Made by a program: the position numbers and the translations under genes
Notes under the pieces: generated by a model
Database searches by the model: none
What the model was told of the DNA's origin: nothing
Seen by the model: only the letters and a program-made list of their open reading frames with translations
Shown: piece by piece, positions 26,762-34,180 of the stretch
How positions within the stretch are numbered: the stretch's first letter is position 1
How the letters are laid out: each line of letters starts with the position of its first letter
From: SSF14 sp046331245
GTDB lineage: Bacteria; Actinomycetota; Acidimicrobiia; Acidimicrobiales; Microtrichaceae
DNA: 64,000 bases
Assembly (NCBI GenBank): GCA_046331245.1
Contig: JAXLRH010000008.1
Location: forward strand, 120,579-184,578
Reading direction: 5' to 3'

Positions 26762-28494
26762 CACGCCGCCTCTTCTGCCGTCATCTGCGACTCCACGATC
26801 TCGATGTAGGTGGGACAACTCGCGAGCAGCTCGCGGTGGGTGCCGAGGCCGACGCAGTGGCCGTCCTCCAGCACGAGGATCTGGTCGGCGTTCATGATCG
26901 TCGTCACCCGCTGGGCGACCACGATCACGGCGGCCTCACGGGTGTGGGGCGCGAGCGCCGCCCGCAGGCGGGCGTCGGTCGCGAGATCGAGCGCCGAGAA
27001 CGAGTCGTCGAACAGGAAGATGCTCGGCTTGCGCACGAGCGCCCTCGCGATGGCGAGCCGCTGGCGCTGGCCGCCGGACACGTTGAAGCCGCCCTGCACG
27101 ATCGGCTCGTCGAGCTGGTTCGGCATCGCGCGTACGAAGTCGGCGGCCTGCGCGATGGTGAGCGCCTCCCACAGCTCCTCGTCGGTGGCGTCGGGCTTGG
27201 AGTACCGGAGGTTCGAGGCGACGGTGCCGCTGAACAGGTACGGCTTCTGCGGCACGAGGCCGATGCGCGCCCACAGCGTCTCGAGCTTCACGCGCCGGAT
27301 GTCGACGCCGCCGATGAGCACCTCGCCGGCCGTCACGTCGAACAGTCGCGGCACCAGGTTGAGGAGCGTCGTCTTGCCGGAGCCGGTCGAGCCGATGATC
27401 GCGGTCGTGGTGCCGGGCCGGATGTCGAGCGAGATGTCGGTCAGGATCGGCGCCTCGGCGCCGGGGTAGTGGAACCCGACGTTGCGCAGTTCGAGGCCCG
27501 CCGACGCCGGCAGCTCGTCGAGCGCGTCGGGCGCCTCCTCGACCGACGACTCCGTGTCGAGCACCTCGACGAGTCGTTCGGCGCACACGGCGGCGCGGGG
27601 GATCATCACCGCCATGAACGTGGCCATCATGAGCGACATGAGGATCTGCGCCAGGTAGCTGAGGAAGGCGATCATCTGCCCGACCTGCATCGCACCCGTG
27701 TTGATCCGGTCGGCGCCGATCCACACGACGGCGACCGTCGACACGTTGAGCACGATCATGATCGAGGGGAACATGCTCGCCATGAGGCGCCCCGCGGTGA
27801 GCGACGTGGCCGTCAGATCGGCGTTGGCCGACCCGAACCGGGCCACCTCGGCCGGCTCCCGCACGAACGCCCGCACCACCCGGATGCCGGTGATCTGCTC
27901 ACGCAGCACCCGGTTCACCTCGTCGATGCGGGTCTGCATGAGGCGGAACGTGGGGATCATCTTCCGCACGACCAGGCCCACGAGGAGCACGAGCGCCGGG
28001 ATGCTGAACACGAGGATGGCGCTGAGGCCGACGTCCTCCCGCAACGCCATGATGACGCCGCCGACGGTGGTGATCGGAGCCGCCACGAACATCGTGCAGC
28101 CCATCAGCACGAGCATCTGCACCTGGGTCACGTCGTTGGTGATGCGGGTGATGAGCGACGGGGCGCCGAGCTCGTTGATCTCCTTGGCGGAGTAGCCGGT
28201 GACCTGGTGGAAGAGGGCGTGGCGCACGTCCCGACCGAAGCCCATCGCGGCGCGGGCCCCGAAGAACACGCCACCGATGGCGAACGTGACCTGGACCAGG
28301 CTGACGGCGAGCATGATGCCGCCGTGCCCCCAGATGTAGCCGTTGTCGTGCCGCACGACGCCCTTGTCGATGATGTCGGCGTTGAGGCTCGGCAGGTACA
28401 GCGCGGCGATCGTGGCCACCAGGTTGAGGAACACCACCGTGAGCAGCGGCTTGCGGTACCGGCCGAGGTAGGTGCGGAGCAATCGGGACAGCAT
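26761..28494 (-). CDS. ABC exporter half-transporter, subunit 1 (Walker B Glu replaced)
   Basis: Half-transporter of 577 residues with six TM helices (first from ~15) and an ATPase domain. Walker A GSTGSGKTT, Q-loop LVPQKPYLFSG, canonical signature VSGGQRQRLAIARAL, H-loop AQRVTT (Gln in place of the usual His). The Walker B is FLFDDSFSALD: the catalytic Glu is Asp. These changes mark the non-hydrolysing site of a heterodimeric exporter. ATG 28494 directly follows the TetR-gene stop, so regulator and both subunits form one operon in the order regulator, subunit 1, subunit 2. Confidence 0.93.
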   Translation of the reverse strand: MLSRLLRTYLGRYRKPLLTVVFLNLVATIAALYLPSLNADIIDKGVVRHDNGYIWGHGGIMLAVSLVQVTFAIGGVFFGARAAMGFGRDVRHALFHQVTGYSAKEINELGAPSLITRITNDVTQVQMLVLMGCTMFVAAPITTVGGVIMALREDVGLSAILVFSIPALVLLVGLVVRKMIPTFRLMQTRIDEVNRVLREQITGIRVVRAFVREPAEVARFGSANADLTATSLTAGRLMASMFPSIMIVLNVSTVAVVWIGADRINTGAMQVGQMIAFLSYLAQILMSLMMATFMAVMIPRAAVCAERLVEVLDTESSVEEAPDALDELPASAGLELRNVGFHYPGAEAPILTDISLDIRPGTTTAIIGSTGSGKTTLLNLVPRLFDVTAGEVLIGGVDIRRVKLETLWARIGLVPQKPYLFSGTVASNLRYSKPDATDEELWEALTIAQAADFVRAMPNQLDEPIVQGGFNVSGGQRQRLAIARALVRKPSIFLFDDSFSALDLATDARLRAALAPHTREAAVIVVAQRVTTIMNADQILVLEDGHCVGLGTHRELLASCPTYIEIVESQMTAEEAA

Positions 28495-29106
28495 TCAGGA
28501 ATCCTTCCTGGGGTGGGCCCGCACGCCGTCGAGGGCGAGCGAGACGATCTCGGCGGGCGTGAGCGGCTCGCCGGTGATGAACATGGGGTGGGTGCCGCCG
28601 AAGGTGAGGGCACGGAGCACCTGCACGACGGCGTGCGGATCGCGGCGGAGCAGCGCCGCGTCCGGTTCGATGAGCTCGACGAAGCCGTCGATGTCGGGCG
28701 GGGGCTTGCGGGGGACGGGCGGTCCCTGGCCGGCGTTGGGCATGGTCGACACGACGCTCATGAGCTGGAAGATGCGGGCGGTGCGCTCCTGGATGAGCGC
28801 GACGGCCTGCACGAGTCGCTCCTCGAGGGGGAGTGAGCGGTCGATCGACTCGATGGCCCGCGTGATGCCCTGGGTGTCGAACGCGAGCTCGACGGCGGCG
28901 AGGATCACCGAGTCCTTGTCGGGGAACACCCGGAAGATCGTGCCCTCGGCGATGCCGGCCGCTTCGGCGATCTGGCGCGTCGTGACGCTGCTGCCGTGTT
29001 CGAGCAGCAGGGGCAGGGTGGCGGCGGCGATGGCGGCCCGACGCTCGTCGGCGGGGAGCGACGCGGCACGGTGGCTGCGCGGGCCGATTGCGGGGAGGAC
29101 GTCCAT
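28495..29106 (-). CDS. TetR-family repressor of the exporter operon
   Basis: Repressor of about 203 residues. The N-terminal HTH is clear (RRAAIAAATLPLLLEHGSSVTTRQIAEAAGIAEGTIFRVFPDKDSVI, ~20-66); the C-terminal ligand domain is Pro/Phe-rich and divergent. It precedes the two exporter genes with no gap and is preceded by an 18-bp perfect palindrome, so autoregulation of the operon with release by the exported compound is expected. ATG 29106 has GGGTGG about 8 nt upstream; an in-frame GTG at 29118 would add four residues and is a possible alternative. Confidence 0.92.
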   Translation of the reverse strand: MDVLPAIGPRSHRAASLPADERRAAIAAATLPLLLEHGSSVTTRQIAEAAGIAEGTIFRVFPDKDSVILAAVELAFDTQGITRAIESIDRSLPLEERLVQAVALIQERTARIFQLMSVVSTMPNAGQGPPVPRKPPPDIDGFVELIEPDAALLRRDPHAVVQVLRALTFGGTHPMFITGEPLTPAEIVSLALDGVRAHPRKDS

Positions 29107-29125
29107 CAGGTCGGCCACCCTATCA

Positions 29126-29143
29126 TGAGTGAGCGCTCACTCA
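29126..29143. promoter_or_regulatory. TetR operator (perfect 18-bp palindrome)
   Basis: TGAGTGAGCGCTCACTCA, 20 bp upstream of the TetR-family start codon. The half-site GAGTGAGC / GCTCACTC is typical of TetR-family operators. TAGGGT between it and the start (minus strand) is a possible -10. Confidence 0.85.
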
Positions 29144-29147
29144 CGAC

Positions 29148-31223
29148 TTAGCTCGTCGTCCTCCGGACCGTGAGGCGTACCTCCGTGCCCCCACCCGGCA
29201 ACGGCCTCCATGCGATGTCGCCCCCGGCCTGTCGGGCGAGCGCCGCCATGGTGCGCGTGCCCGTGCCGCCGCCGGACCCGGGGCGGCGCTGAGCCGTGGC
29301 TCGCGGGCGGGTCGGCGCGGTGGCGCCCCGCCGTCTCGACGGCGAGTCGGCGATCGTGACCACGGCGATGTCGTCGCTCGGATCGAGTGCGATCCAGGCC
29401 TCGCGGCCCCGCGCGTGCTTCTGCACGTTGTTCAACGCCTCGCGGACGATTCCGGTCACCGCTCGGCCGTGCTCGTCGACCCAGTCCGGCACGGTGGGAA
29501 CGCTCGAATGGACGACGACGCCCCGGGCGCCGAACTCGTCCGCCAGGTCGGCGATGGCGTCGGCGAGCGGCGGCTGCTCCGGCGGCATGGCCTGTTCGAT
29601 CCACTCGATGGCCTCGTCGAGCCGGGCGATCTCCCGGTCGAGCCACCGCGTCATGACGACCGGGTCGAACCCGCCACCGGCCAGCGCCCCGAGCACCTGA
29701 GCCGGGCCGTCGTGCAGCAGCGCGTGCCGACCGATCCGCAGGTCGCGCAGGAGGTCGCGGTGCTCCTGGGCCGCGAGCGACGTGGACGACTCGGTGAGCA
29801 GGCGGTTCTGCTCGAACGCCGCGTCGACGATGCCGCGCAGCAGGCAGGCGGTGCAGTTCACGAGCAGGAGCTCGTCGGCCGCGGCCGCGAGGCGTCGCCC
29901 GAGCGGGCGGGGCGCCGACATCGCCACGATCACGCGGTTGCCGCTGATGAACGCGGAGCTGAGTCGTGCGCTGGCGTCGTTGCGGGCGGTGCCGGTGGTG
30001 GCCGCGACGCCGTAGACGAACTCCTCCGCCCAGCCCGCGATGCGTCGATCGAGGGGGCTCGACATCTGGTGCCACCCCGTCGCCGCGACCGCTGCGACGT
30101 CGGTGGCCGACAGCAGCGGCTGGATGCGCTGAAGGCCGATCCGGGCGGTGATGGTGTCGCTCATGATGGTGGAGCCGACGATGCCCCGCACCGCGAGGGT
30201 GGCGGCCGCGATCGTGTTGCCCCCACCGCGTCGCCGGAGGGCGAACAGGGCGAGCGCCGAGGTGAGCAGGCGTGCGTTCCCCTCGATGAGGCGGATGATG
30301 CGCTCGTTCGTGCGGTCCGACACGACGATGTCGTCGGTCATGTCGACCTGGACCGGGGCTTCCAGCACGGCTGAGCTGGCTCGCAGCCACGCCCGGATCC
30401 GGATCTCCTCGGCCCCGGCGAGGGCCACCGCACGATCCGGTTGATCCCGGAGGTCGTGACGGGCGGACGCCAGCGTGTCGAGCGTCGGCCGCAGGACCTC
30501 TGCGACGAACTGCAGGGTCTCGTTGCGCAGCGCCTGCTCGACGCCCGAGCCCGCCACGACGGCGGCGCGTTCGTCGATCACCTTCCCGCGACGCCGGAAC
30601 GCGTTCGACGTGAAGAAGCTCTGCGCCGTGCCCATCACGAGGCCCGGGGCGACGTGGCGGAGGACGGTGCGCCCGTCGCGGCACCGGCCGCCCGGGGGCC
30701 AGGCGACGTGGGGGAGCAGGAGGAGCGCGAACGCCGCAGCGCGGTCGCGAGCGGCGGTCGACGTGAACGGCGCCGCAGTGCTCCGGCCGACGAGCGATCG
30801 GTTGGTCCACGCGAACCCCTCCGCCTGTGAGGCGGTGCTGACCGCCCTCGTGCCGAGCGTGACCGAGGCGAGCCCCGCCAACCGGTCGACGGCGGCGATC
30901 TCGGGCGACAGCAGGCTGCGCCACCGTCGCGAGCGCCACCACACGAACGCGGCGTTGGCGCCGTCGAGGGAGAGGGTGCCCCACGCGAGCGCCGGCCGCA
31001 CGACCTCCTCGGGACGGGCCAGCACCTGCAGCACCCCCGACGCGATGAGCGAGCACCGGTGCAGGAGCTGGAACTTCGCGAGCGTCGACTCGACCTCGAG
31101 CTCGGCGACGCCGGCGTCGAAGTCGGGGGTCCAGTTCGTGAACCGCCCGAGGGCTCTCCGCGCTGTCTCACGGGGCTTCTCACGGGCTGTTTCACGGACT
31201 CGACGGGAGGCCGACCTAGGCAT
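29148..31223 (-). CDS. NarL-type histidine-kinase-like protein with long uncharacterised N-terminus
   Basis: Protein of 691 residues. The last ~190 residues resemble a HisKA_3/HATPase kinase core: HDGPAQVLGAL with His504, then VTGIVREALNNVQKHARGREAWI (N box). The G boxes are weak: the G1 region reads IADSPSRRRG and the G2 region GGGTGTRTMAAL. An Arg/Pro/Thr-rich insert sits between them, so ATP binding is uncertain. The first ~500 residues are Ala/Arg-rich, without clear transmembrane helices or a named sensor domain; DRTNERIIRLIEGNARLL is a helical stretch near 330. No response regulator is adjacent. ATG 31223 gives an Arg-rich start; an upstream in-frame ATG (31367) would cross the SDR promoter region. 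Confidence 0.65.
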   Translation of the reverse strand: MPRSASRRVRETAREKPRETARRALGRFTNWTPDFDAGVAELEVESTLAKFQLLHRCSLIASGVLQVLARPEEVVRPALAWGTLSLDGANAAFVWWRSRRWRSLLSPEIAAVDRLAGLASVTLGTRAVSTASQAEGFAWTNRSLVGRSTAAPFTSTAARDRAAAFALLLLPHVAWPPGGRCRDGRTVLRHVAPGLVMGTAQSFFTSNAFRRRGKVIDERAAVVAGSGVEQALRNETLQFVAEVLRPTLDTLASARHDLRDQPDRAVALAGAEEIRIRAWLRASSAVLEAPVQVDMTDDIVVSDRTNERIIRLIEGNARLLTSALALFALRRRGGGNTIAAATLAVRGIVGSTIMSDTITARIGLQRIQPLLSATDVAAVAATGWHQMSSPLDRRIAGWAEEFVYGVAATTGTARNDASARLSSAFISGNRVIVAMSAPRPLGRRLAAAADELLLVNCTACLLRGIVDAAFEQNRLLTESSTSLAAQEHRDLLRDLRIGRHALLHDGPAQVLGALAGGGFDPVVMTRWLDREIARLDEAIEWIEQAMPPEQPPLADAIADLADEFGARGVVVHSSVPTVPDWVDEHGRAVTGIVREALNNVQKHARGREAWIALDPSDDIAVVTIADSPSRRRGATAPTRPRATAQRRPGSGGGTGTRTMAALARQAGGDIAWRPLPGGGTEVRLTVRRTTS

Positions 31224-31235
31224 GACTATCAAATC

Positions 31236-31345
31236 CTGAACGAGATGAACACCGTTCAGAATACCGGTATTCGCTCTCCCCCGAAAACGCGTTCCGGTGG
31301 CGGCGGGCGGTTTACCGGAGAACTCCGGGGGAGTGGGCCTACCAT
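31236..31345. promoter_or_regulatory. Divergent control region with three palindromes and a leaderless SDR promoter
   Basis: Between the kinase-like gene (minus) and the SDR gene (plus). CTGAACG, 10 bp, CGTTCAG (31236-31259); GAATACCGGTATTC (31259-31272), a perfect 14-bp palindrome abutting the first; and CCGGAG-aa-CTCCGG (31315-31328). TACCAT at 31340-31345 ends 7 nt before the SDR ATG and is the likely -10. The regulator is unknown. Confidence 0.6.
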
Positions 31346-31351
31346 CACGCC

Positions 31352-32164
31352 ATGGCACTTCCCGCACCGTCCCCCGCCTCCACCAGCATCGTCACCGGAG
31401 CGTCGTCGGGCATCGGCGCCGAGATCGCGCGACAACTTGCCGCCCGCGGCCACGGCGTGACGCTCGTGGCACGCCGGGAGGGCCCGCTGGCCGAGCTCGC
31501 CACCGAGCTGGCGTCGGTGCACAAGGTGCGCGCCGAAGTCGTCGCCGCGGATCTCACCGACGCCGACGCGCGAGCGAACATCGCCACCGAGCTCGGCGAA
31601 CGGGGCCTGACGGCCAGCATCCTCGTCAACAACGCCGGCCTGTCCACGATGGGCCCGGTCGCGACGAGCACCCCCGAGCGCGAGATCGCCATGATCCGCA
31701 CCGACGTCGAGGCCGTTGCGCACCTGTGCAGCCTGTTCCTGCCCGGCATGGTCGACGCCGGCGCCGGGGCGATCCTCAACGTGGCGTCCACCGCGGCGTT
31801 CCAGCCGTTGCCCGGGCAGGCCGGCTACGGAGCGTCGAAGGCGTTCGTGCTGTCGTACAGCCACGCCATGCGCGGCGAGCTCGCCGGCAGCGGCGTGACC
31901 GTGACGGTGCTGTGCCCCGGCCCGGTCGAGACCGGATTCGCCGAGGCGGCCGGGATCTCCAACGAGGAGGCGGAGGGCGCGCTGCCGAAGTTCATGTGGG
32001 TGTCGGCCGTCGACGTGGCCCGCCAGGCCGTCGACGGGCTCACGTCCGGCAAGTCGGTCGTGATCCCCGGCGCCGCCAACCGGGCGAGCGCCGCCACCGC
32101 CTACCTCACGCCGCGGAAGCTGCTGGTGCCGATCCTCGCGAAGATGCACCCGGCCCTGAAGTAG
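31352..32164 (+). CDS. SDR-family NAD(P)-dependent oxidoreductase
   Basis: Cytosolic Rossmann-fold dehydrogenase of 270 residues. Cofactor motif TGASSGIG (15-22), VARRE after the second strand (Arg favours NADPH), NNAG near 93-96, catalytic Ser in NVASTAAF, and YGASK with Tyr159 and Lys163. PGPVETGF follows the active site. The overall pattern is that of the short-chain ketoacyl-reductase-like/DltE-type group; the substrate is unknown. ATG 31352 lies 7 nt after TACCAT, so the mRNA is probably leaderless. Confidence 0.92.
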   Translation: MALPAPSPASTSIVTGASSGIGAEIARQLAARGHGVTLVARREGPLAELATELASVHKVRAEVVAADLTDADARANIATELGERGLTASILVNNAGLSTMGPVATSTPEREIAMIRTDVEAVAHLCSLFLPGMVDAGAGAILNVASTAAFQPLPGQAGYGASKAFVLSYSHAMRGELAGSGVTVTVLCPGPVETGFAEAAGISNEEAEGALPKFMWVSAVDVARQAVDGLTSGKSVVIPGAANRASAATAYLTPRKLLVPILAKMHPALK

Positions 32165-32185
32165 CGCCCGGCGGGCCAGTCACGT

Positions 32186-33187
32186 TCAGGCGTCGGACGT
32201 GCGTCGCAGCCAGTCCTGGTAGCGCTCGAAGAACTCGGCGCCGAACGGGTCCTCGCCCACGAGGTACATGCCGGCGCGCCAGATCGACAGGTCGTCGGGG
32301 GCCAGGGAGTCGGCGAGCGCGATCCGCTGCGCCGCCGCCTCGTCGTGGCCGCGGCGACGCAGCTCGACGGCGAGGCGGAACTCCGCACGGGCACGGCGCT
32401 GGTCGTCGGTGAGCACCGGCGGCGGCGGGGGCGCGTCGCCGGCCTCCGGCTCGACGCCGTCGCGCACCCAGCGGCGGACCGCGTCGAGGTGGGGGCCGGA
32501 CTCCACGCCGTGCACCTCGGTGAAGAGGTCGTCGGAGAACTCGACCGACGGCTGACGCACGACGCGCCGCTCCTCGTCGAGCCAGATGACGGCCGGCACG
32601 TTGGTGAGCCCGTAGGCGTCGGCGAACGCCCGATCGGTGTCCACGAGCACCGGGTAGTCGACGTCGGCGGCCCAGGGCGCCACGTCCTCGGTCGACTCGT
32701 CGATGGCGACGGCGACCACCGCGAAGTCGGGGTCGGCGAGCTCGTCGCGGAGCGCCTTCCATCCCGGCAGGTCGTAGCGGCAGCCACACCAGCTCGAGAA
32801 CGCGACGACCATCGTCTTCGGCGCCGCTTGCTCGAACAGCGCGTGCGGCCGGCCGTCGAGGCCGGTGAGGACGACGTCGGGGGCGACGCCCGACGCGAGC
32901 GTCGAGCCGCTGTCGGTGCGGGTGCCGATCACGGCGATGCGGTGCTCGTCGTCGATCGCCACGCCGGTGCCCAGCGCCGTGGCGACGTCCGCGAGGCGTA
33001 TCGCCGCGGCGTCGGCCGGTTCGCCGATGAGCGACGCCGGGATGCACTCCGCGCCGCGGCACCATCCCTGCGGCTTGGGCGCCCAGCCGGTGAGGCCCTC
33101 GAGCTCCGTGGCCGCCACGACCGGTTCGGGGCCGTCGCCGCCCGAGGTCGTGCCGGTCTCGCCGATGATCGTCCAGAGGTCGGGCAT
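32186..33187 (-). CDS. TlpA/peroxiredoxin-like thioredoxin-fold protein with CxC motif
   Basis: Protein of 333 residues without a signal peptide. Residues ~100-240 form a thioredoxin fold: PDVVLTGLDGRPHALFEQ, then TMVVAFSSWCGCRYDLPGW, then VDYPVLVDTD and GLTNVPAVIWLDEE (with the cis-Pro VPA). The redox site is WCGC (Cys134, Cys136) in place of the usual WCxxC. A further GWCRGAEC (Cys43, Cys48) occurs in the N-terminal part. The C-terminal ~80 residues are helical and TPR-like (AEFRLAVELRRRGHDEAAAQRIALA). It probably acts as a cytosolic thiol-redox protein. ATG 33187 follows TATGGT by 8 nt, consistent with a leaderless mRNA. Confidence 0.75.
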   Translation of the reverse strand: MPDLWTIIGETGTTSGGDGPEPVVAATELEGLTGWAPKPQGWCRGAECIPASLIGEPADAAAIRLADVATALGTGVAIDDEHRIAVIGTRTDSGSTLASGVAPDVVLTGLDGRPHALFEQAAPKTMVVAFSSWCGCRYDLPGWKALRDELADPDFAVVAVAIDESTEDVAPWAADVDYPVLVDTDRAFADAYGLTNVPAVIWLDEERRVVRQPSVEFSDDLFTEVHGVESGPHLDAVRRWVRDGVEPEAGDAPPPPPVLTDDQRRARAEFRLAVELRRRGHDEAAAQRIALADSLAPDDLSIWRAGMYLVGEDPFGAEFFERYQDWLRRTSDA

Positions 33188-33194
33188 GGCGGGC

Positions 33195-33200
33195 ACCATA
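33195..33200 (-). promoter_or_regulatory. -10 TATGGT of the thioredoxin-fold gene
   Basis: Read on the minus strand, it ends 8 nt before the ATG at 33187, implying a transcript with little or no leader. Confidence 0.5.
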
Positions 33201-33215
33201 CCCCTGCGATCGCGA

Positions 33216-34139
33216 TCAGGCGCCGGGAGCGAGCGCGTCGAGCACCTCGCGCGCCCGCGCCATCGACACGTCCGGGTCGGCGTCGGGGCTGCCGATCGTC
33301 GGGTCGAAGTTCATGTCGAGGAACACCTCGGTGACGCCGCGCCGGCCGAGGTCGGCGAGGTCTGCCGCGATGTCGTCGAGCGAACCGACGAGCGGGGAGC
33401 GTTCGTCGGTGCGCACCTTGACGACGCCGCGGCACACCACGCGCACGGCCTCGGGATCGCGGCCGGCCTCGGCGGCCGCGCCACGCACGATCTCGATCGA
33501 TTCCTCGATGCGCGACAGGTCGGCCTGGCTGCTGCTGATCCAGCCGTCGGCCAGCCGGCCGGCTCGTCGCATCGCCGGCTCCGACATCCCACCCATCAGG
33601 ATCGGCGGGTGCGGGAGCTGCAGGGGAGCGGGCTCGATGCGGCAGGGCGGTACGTCGTAGAACTCGCCGTGGTACTCCACGACGCCGCCGTTCCCGGAGC
33701 CCCACACGGCGTCGAGACAGCGGAGGTAGTCGTCGGCGCGGGCGCCACGACGCGCCATCGGCACGCCGGCCGCCTCGAACTCCTGGGGCTGCCAGCCCGT
33801 GCCGAAGCCGATGTCGAGTCGGCCACCGCTCAGCCGGTCGATCGTGGTGAGCGTCTTCGCCGTGACCACCGGCGCGGCGAACGGGAGGTTGAGCACCGCG
33901 ACGCCCAGGCGCACACGGTCGGTCACGGCCGCGAGGTACGCCATGAGCGCGAGCGGGTCGAGCACGCTGCGGTACTGGGGGAGGAGGGCGTGCTCGCCGG
34001 CGTCGTCCACGGCCGACACGATGCGCTGGAACGTCCACAGCGAGTGGTAGCCCGACGCCTCGGCCGAGCGGGCGATCTCCTCGATGTTCGCGACCGTGGC
34101 CCACGAACCGGAGATGGGGACGGCGAAACCGATGTCCAT
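33216..34139 (-). CDS. LLM-class F420-dependent oxidoreductase
   Basis: Luciferase-like TIM-barrel enzyme of 307 residues, the second of its kind in the window. Features: opening strand MDIGFAVPISG, SLWTFQRI, RVRLGVAVLNLPF, TLTTIDRLSGGRLDIGFGTGWQPQEFEAAG and PPILMGGMSEPAMRRAGRLADGWI, close to the TIGR03619-type F420-dependent group. F420H2 or FMNH2 is the expected cofactor, the substrate unknown. The start at 34139 begins with the first barrel strand; longer readings would cross into the divergent arylsulfatase promoter. It is 29 bp upstream of the thioredoxin-fold gene on the same strand but that gene has its own promoter. Confidence 0.88.
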   Translation of the reverse strand: MDIGFAVPISGSWATVANIEEIARSAEASGYHSLWTFQRIVSAVDDAGEHALLPQYRSVLDPLALMAYLAAVTDRVRLGVAVLNLPFAAPVVTAKTLTTIDRLSGGRLDIGFGTGWQPQEFEAAGVPMARRGARADDYLRCLDAVWGSGNGGVVEYHGEFYDVPPCRIEPAPLQLPHPPILMGGMSEPAMRRAGRLADGWISSSQADLSRIEESIEIVRGAAAEAGRDPEAVRVVCRGVVKVRTDERSPLVGSLDDIAADLADLGRRGVTEVFLDMNFDPTIGSPDADPDVSMARAREVLDALAPGA

Positions 34140-34147
34140 GCGGCTGG

Positions 34148-34157
34148 ACGCTACTGT
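34148..34157. promoter_or_regulatory. Overlapping divergent -10 elements
   Basis: TACTGT (34152-34157, plus, for the arylsulfatase) and TAGCGT (34148-34153 read on the minus strand, for the LLM oxidoreductase) overlap by 2 bp in a 41-bp intergenic space, so the two genes probably compete for RNA polymerase. Confidence 0.45.
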
Positions 34158-34180
34158 CCTGCGGCGACGTGGGAGGGCAG

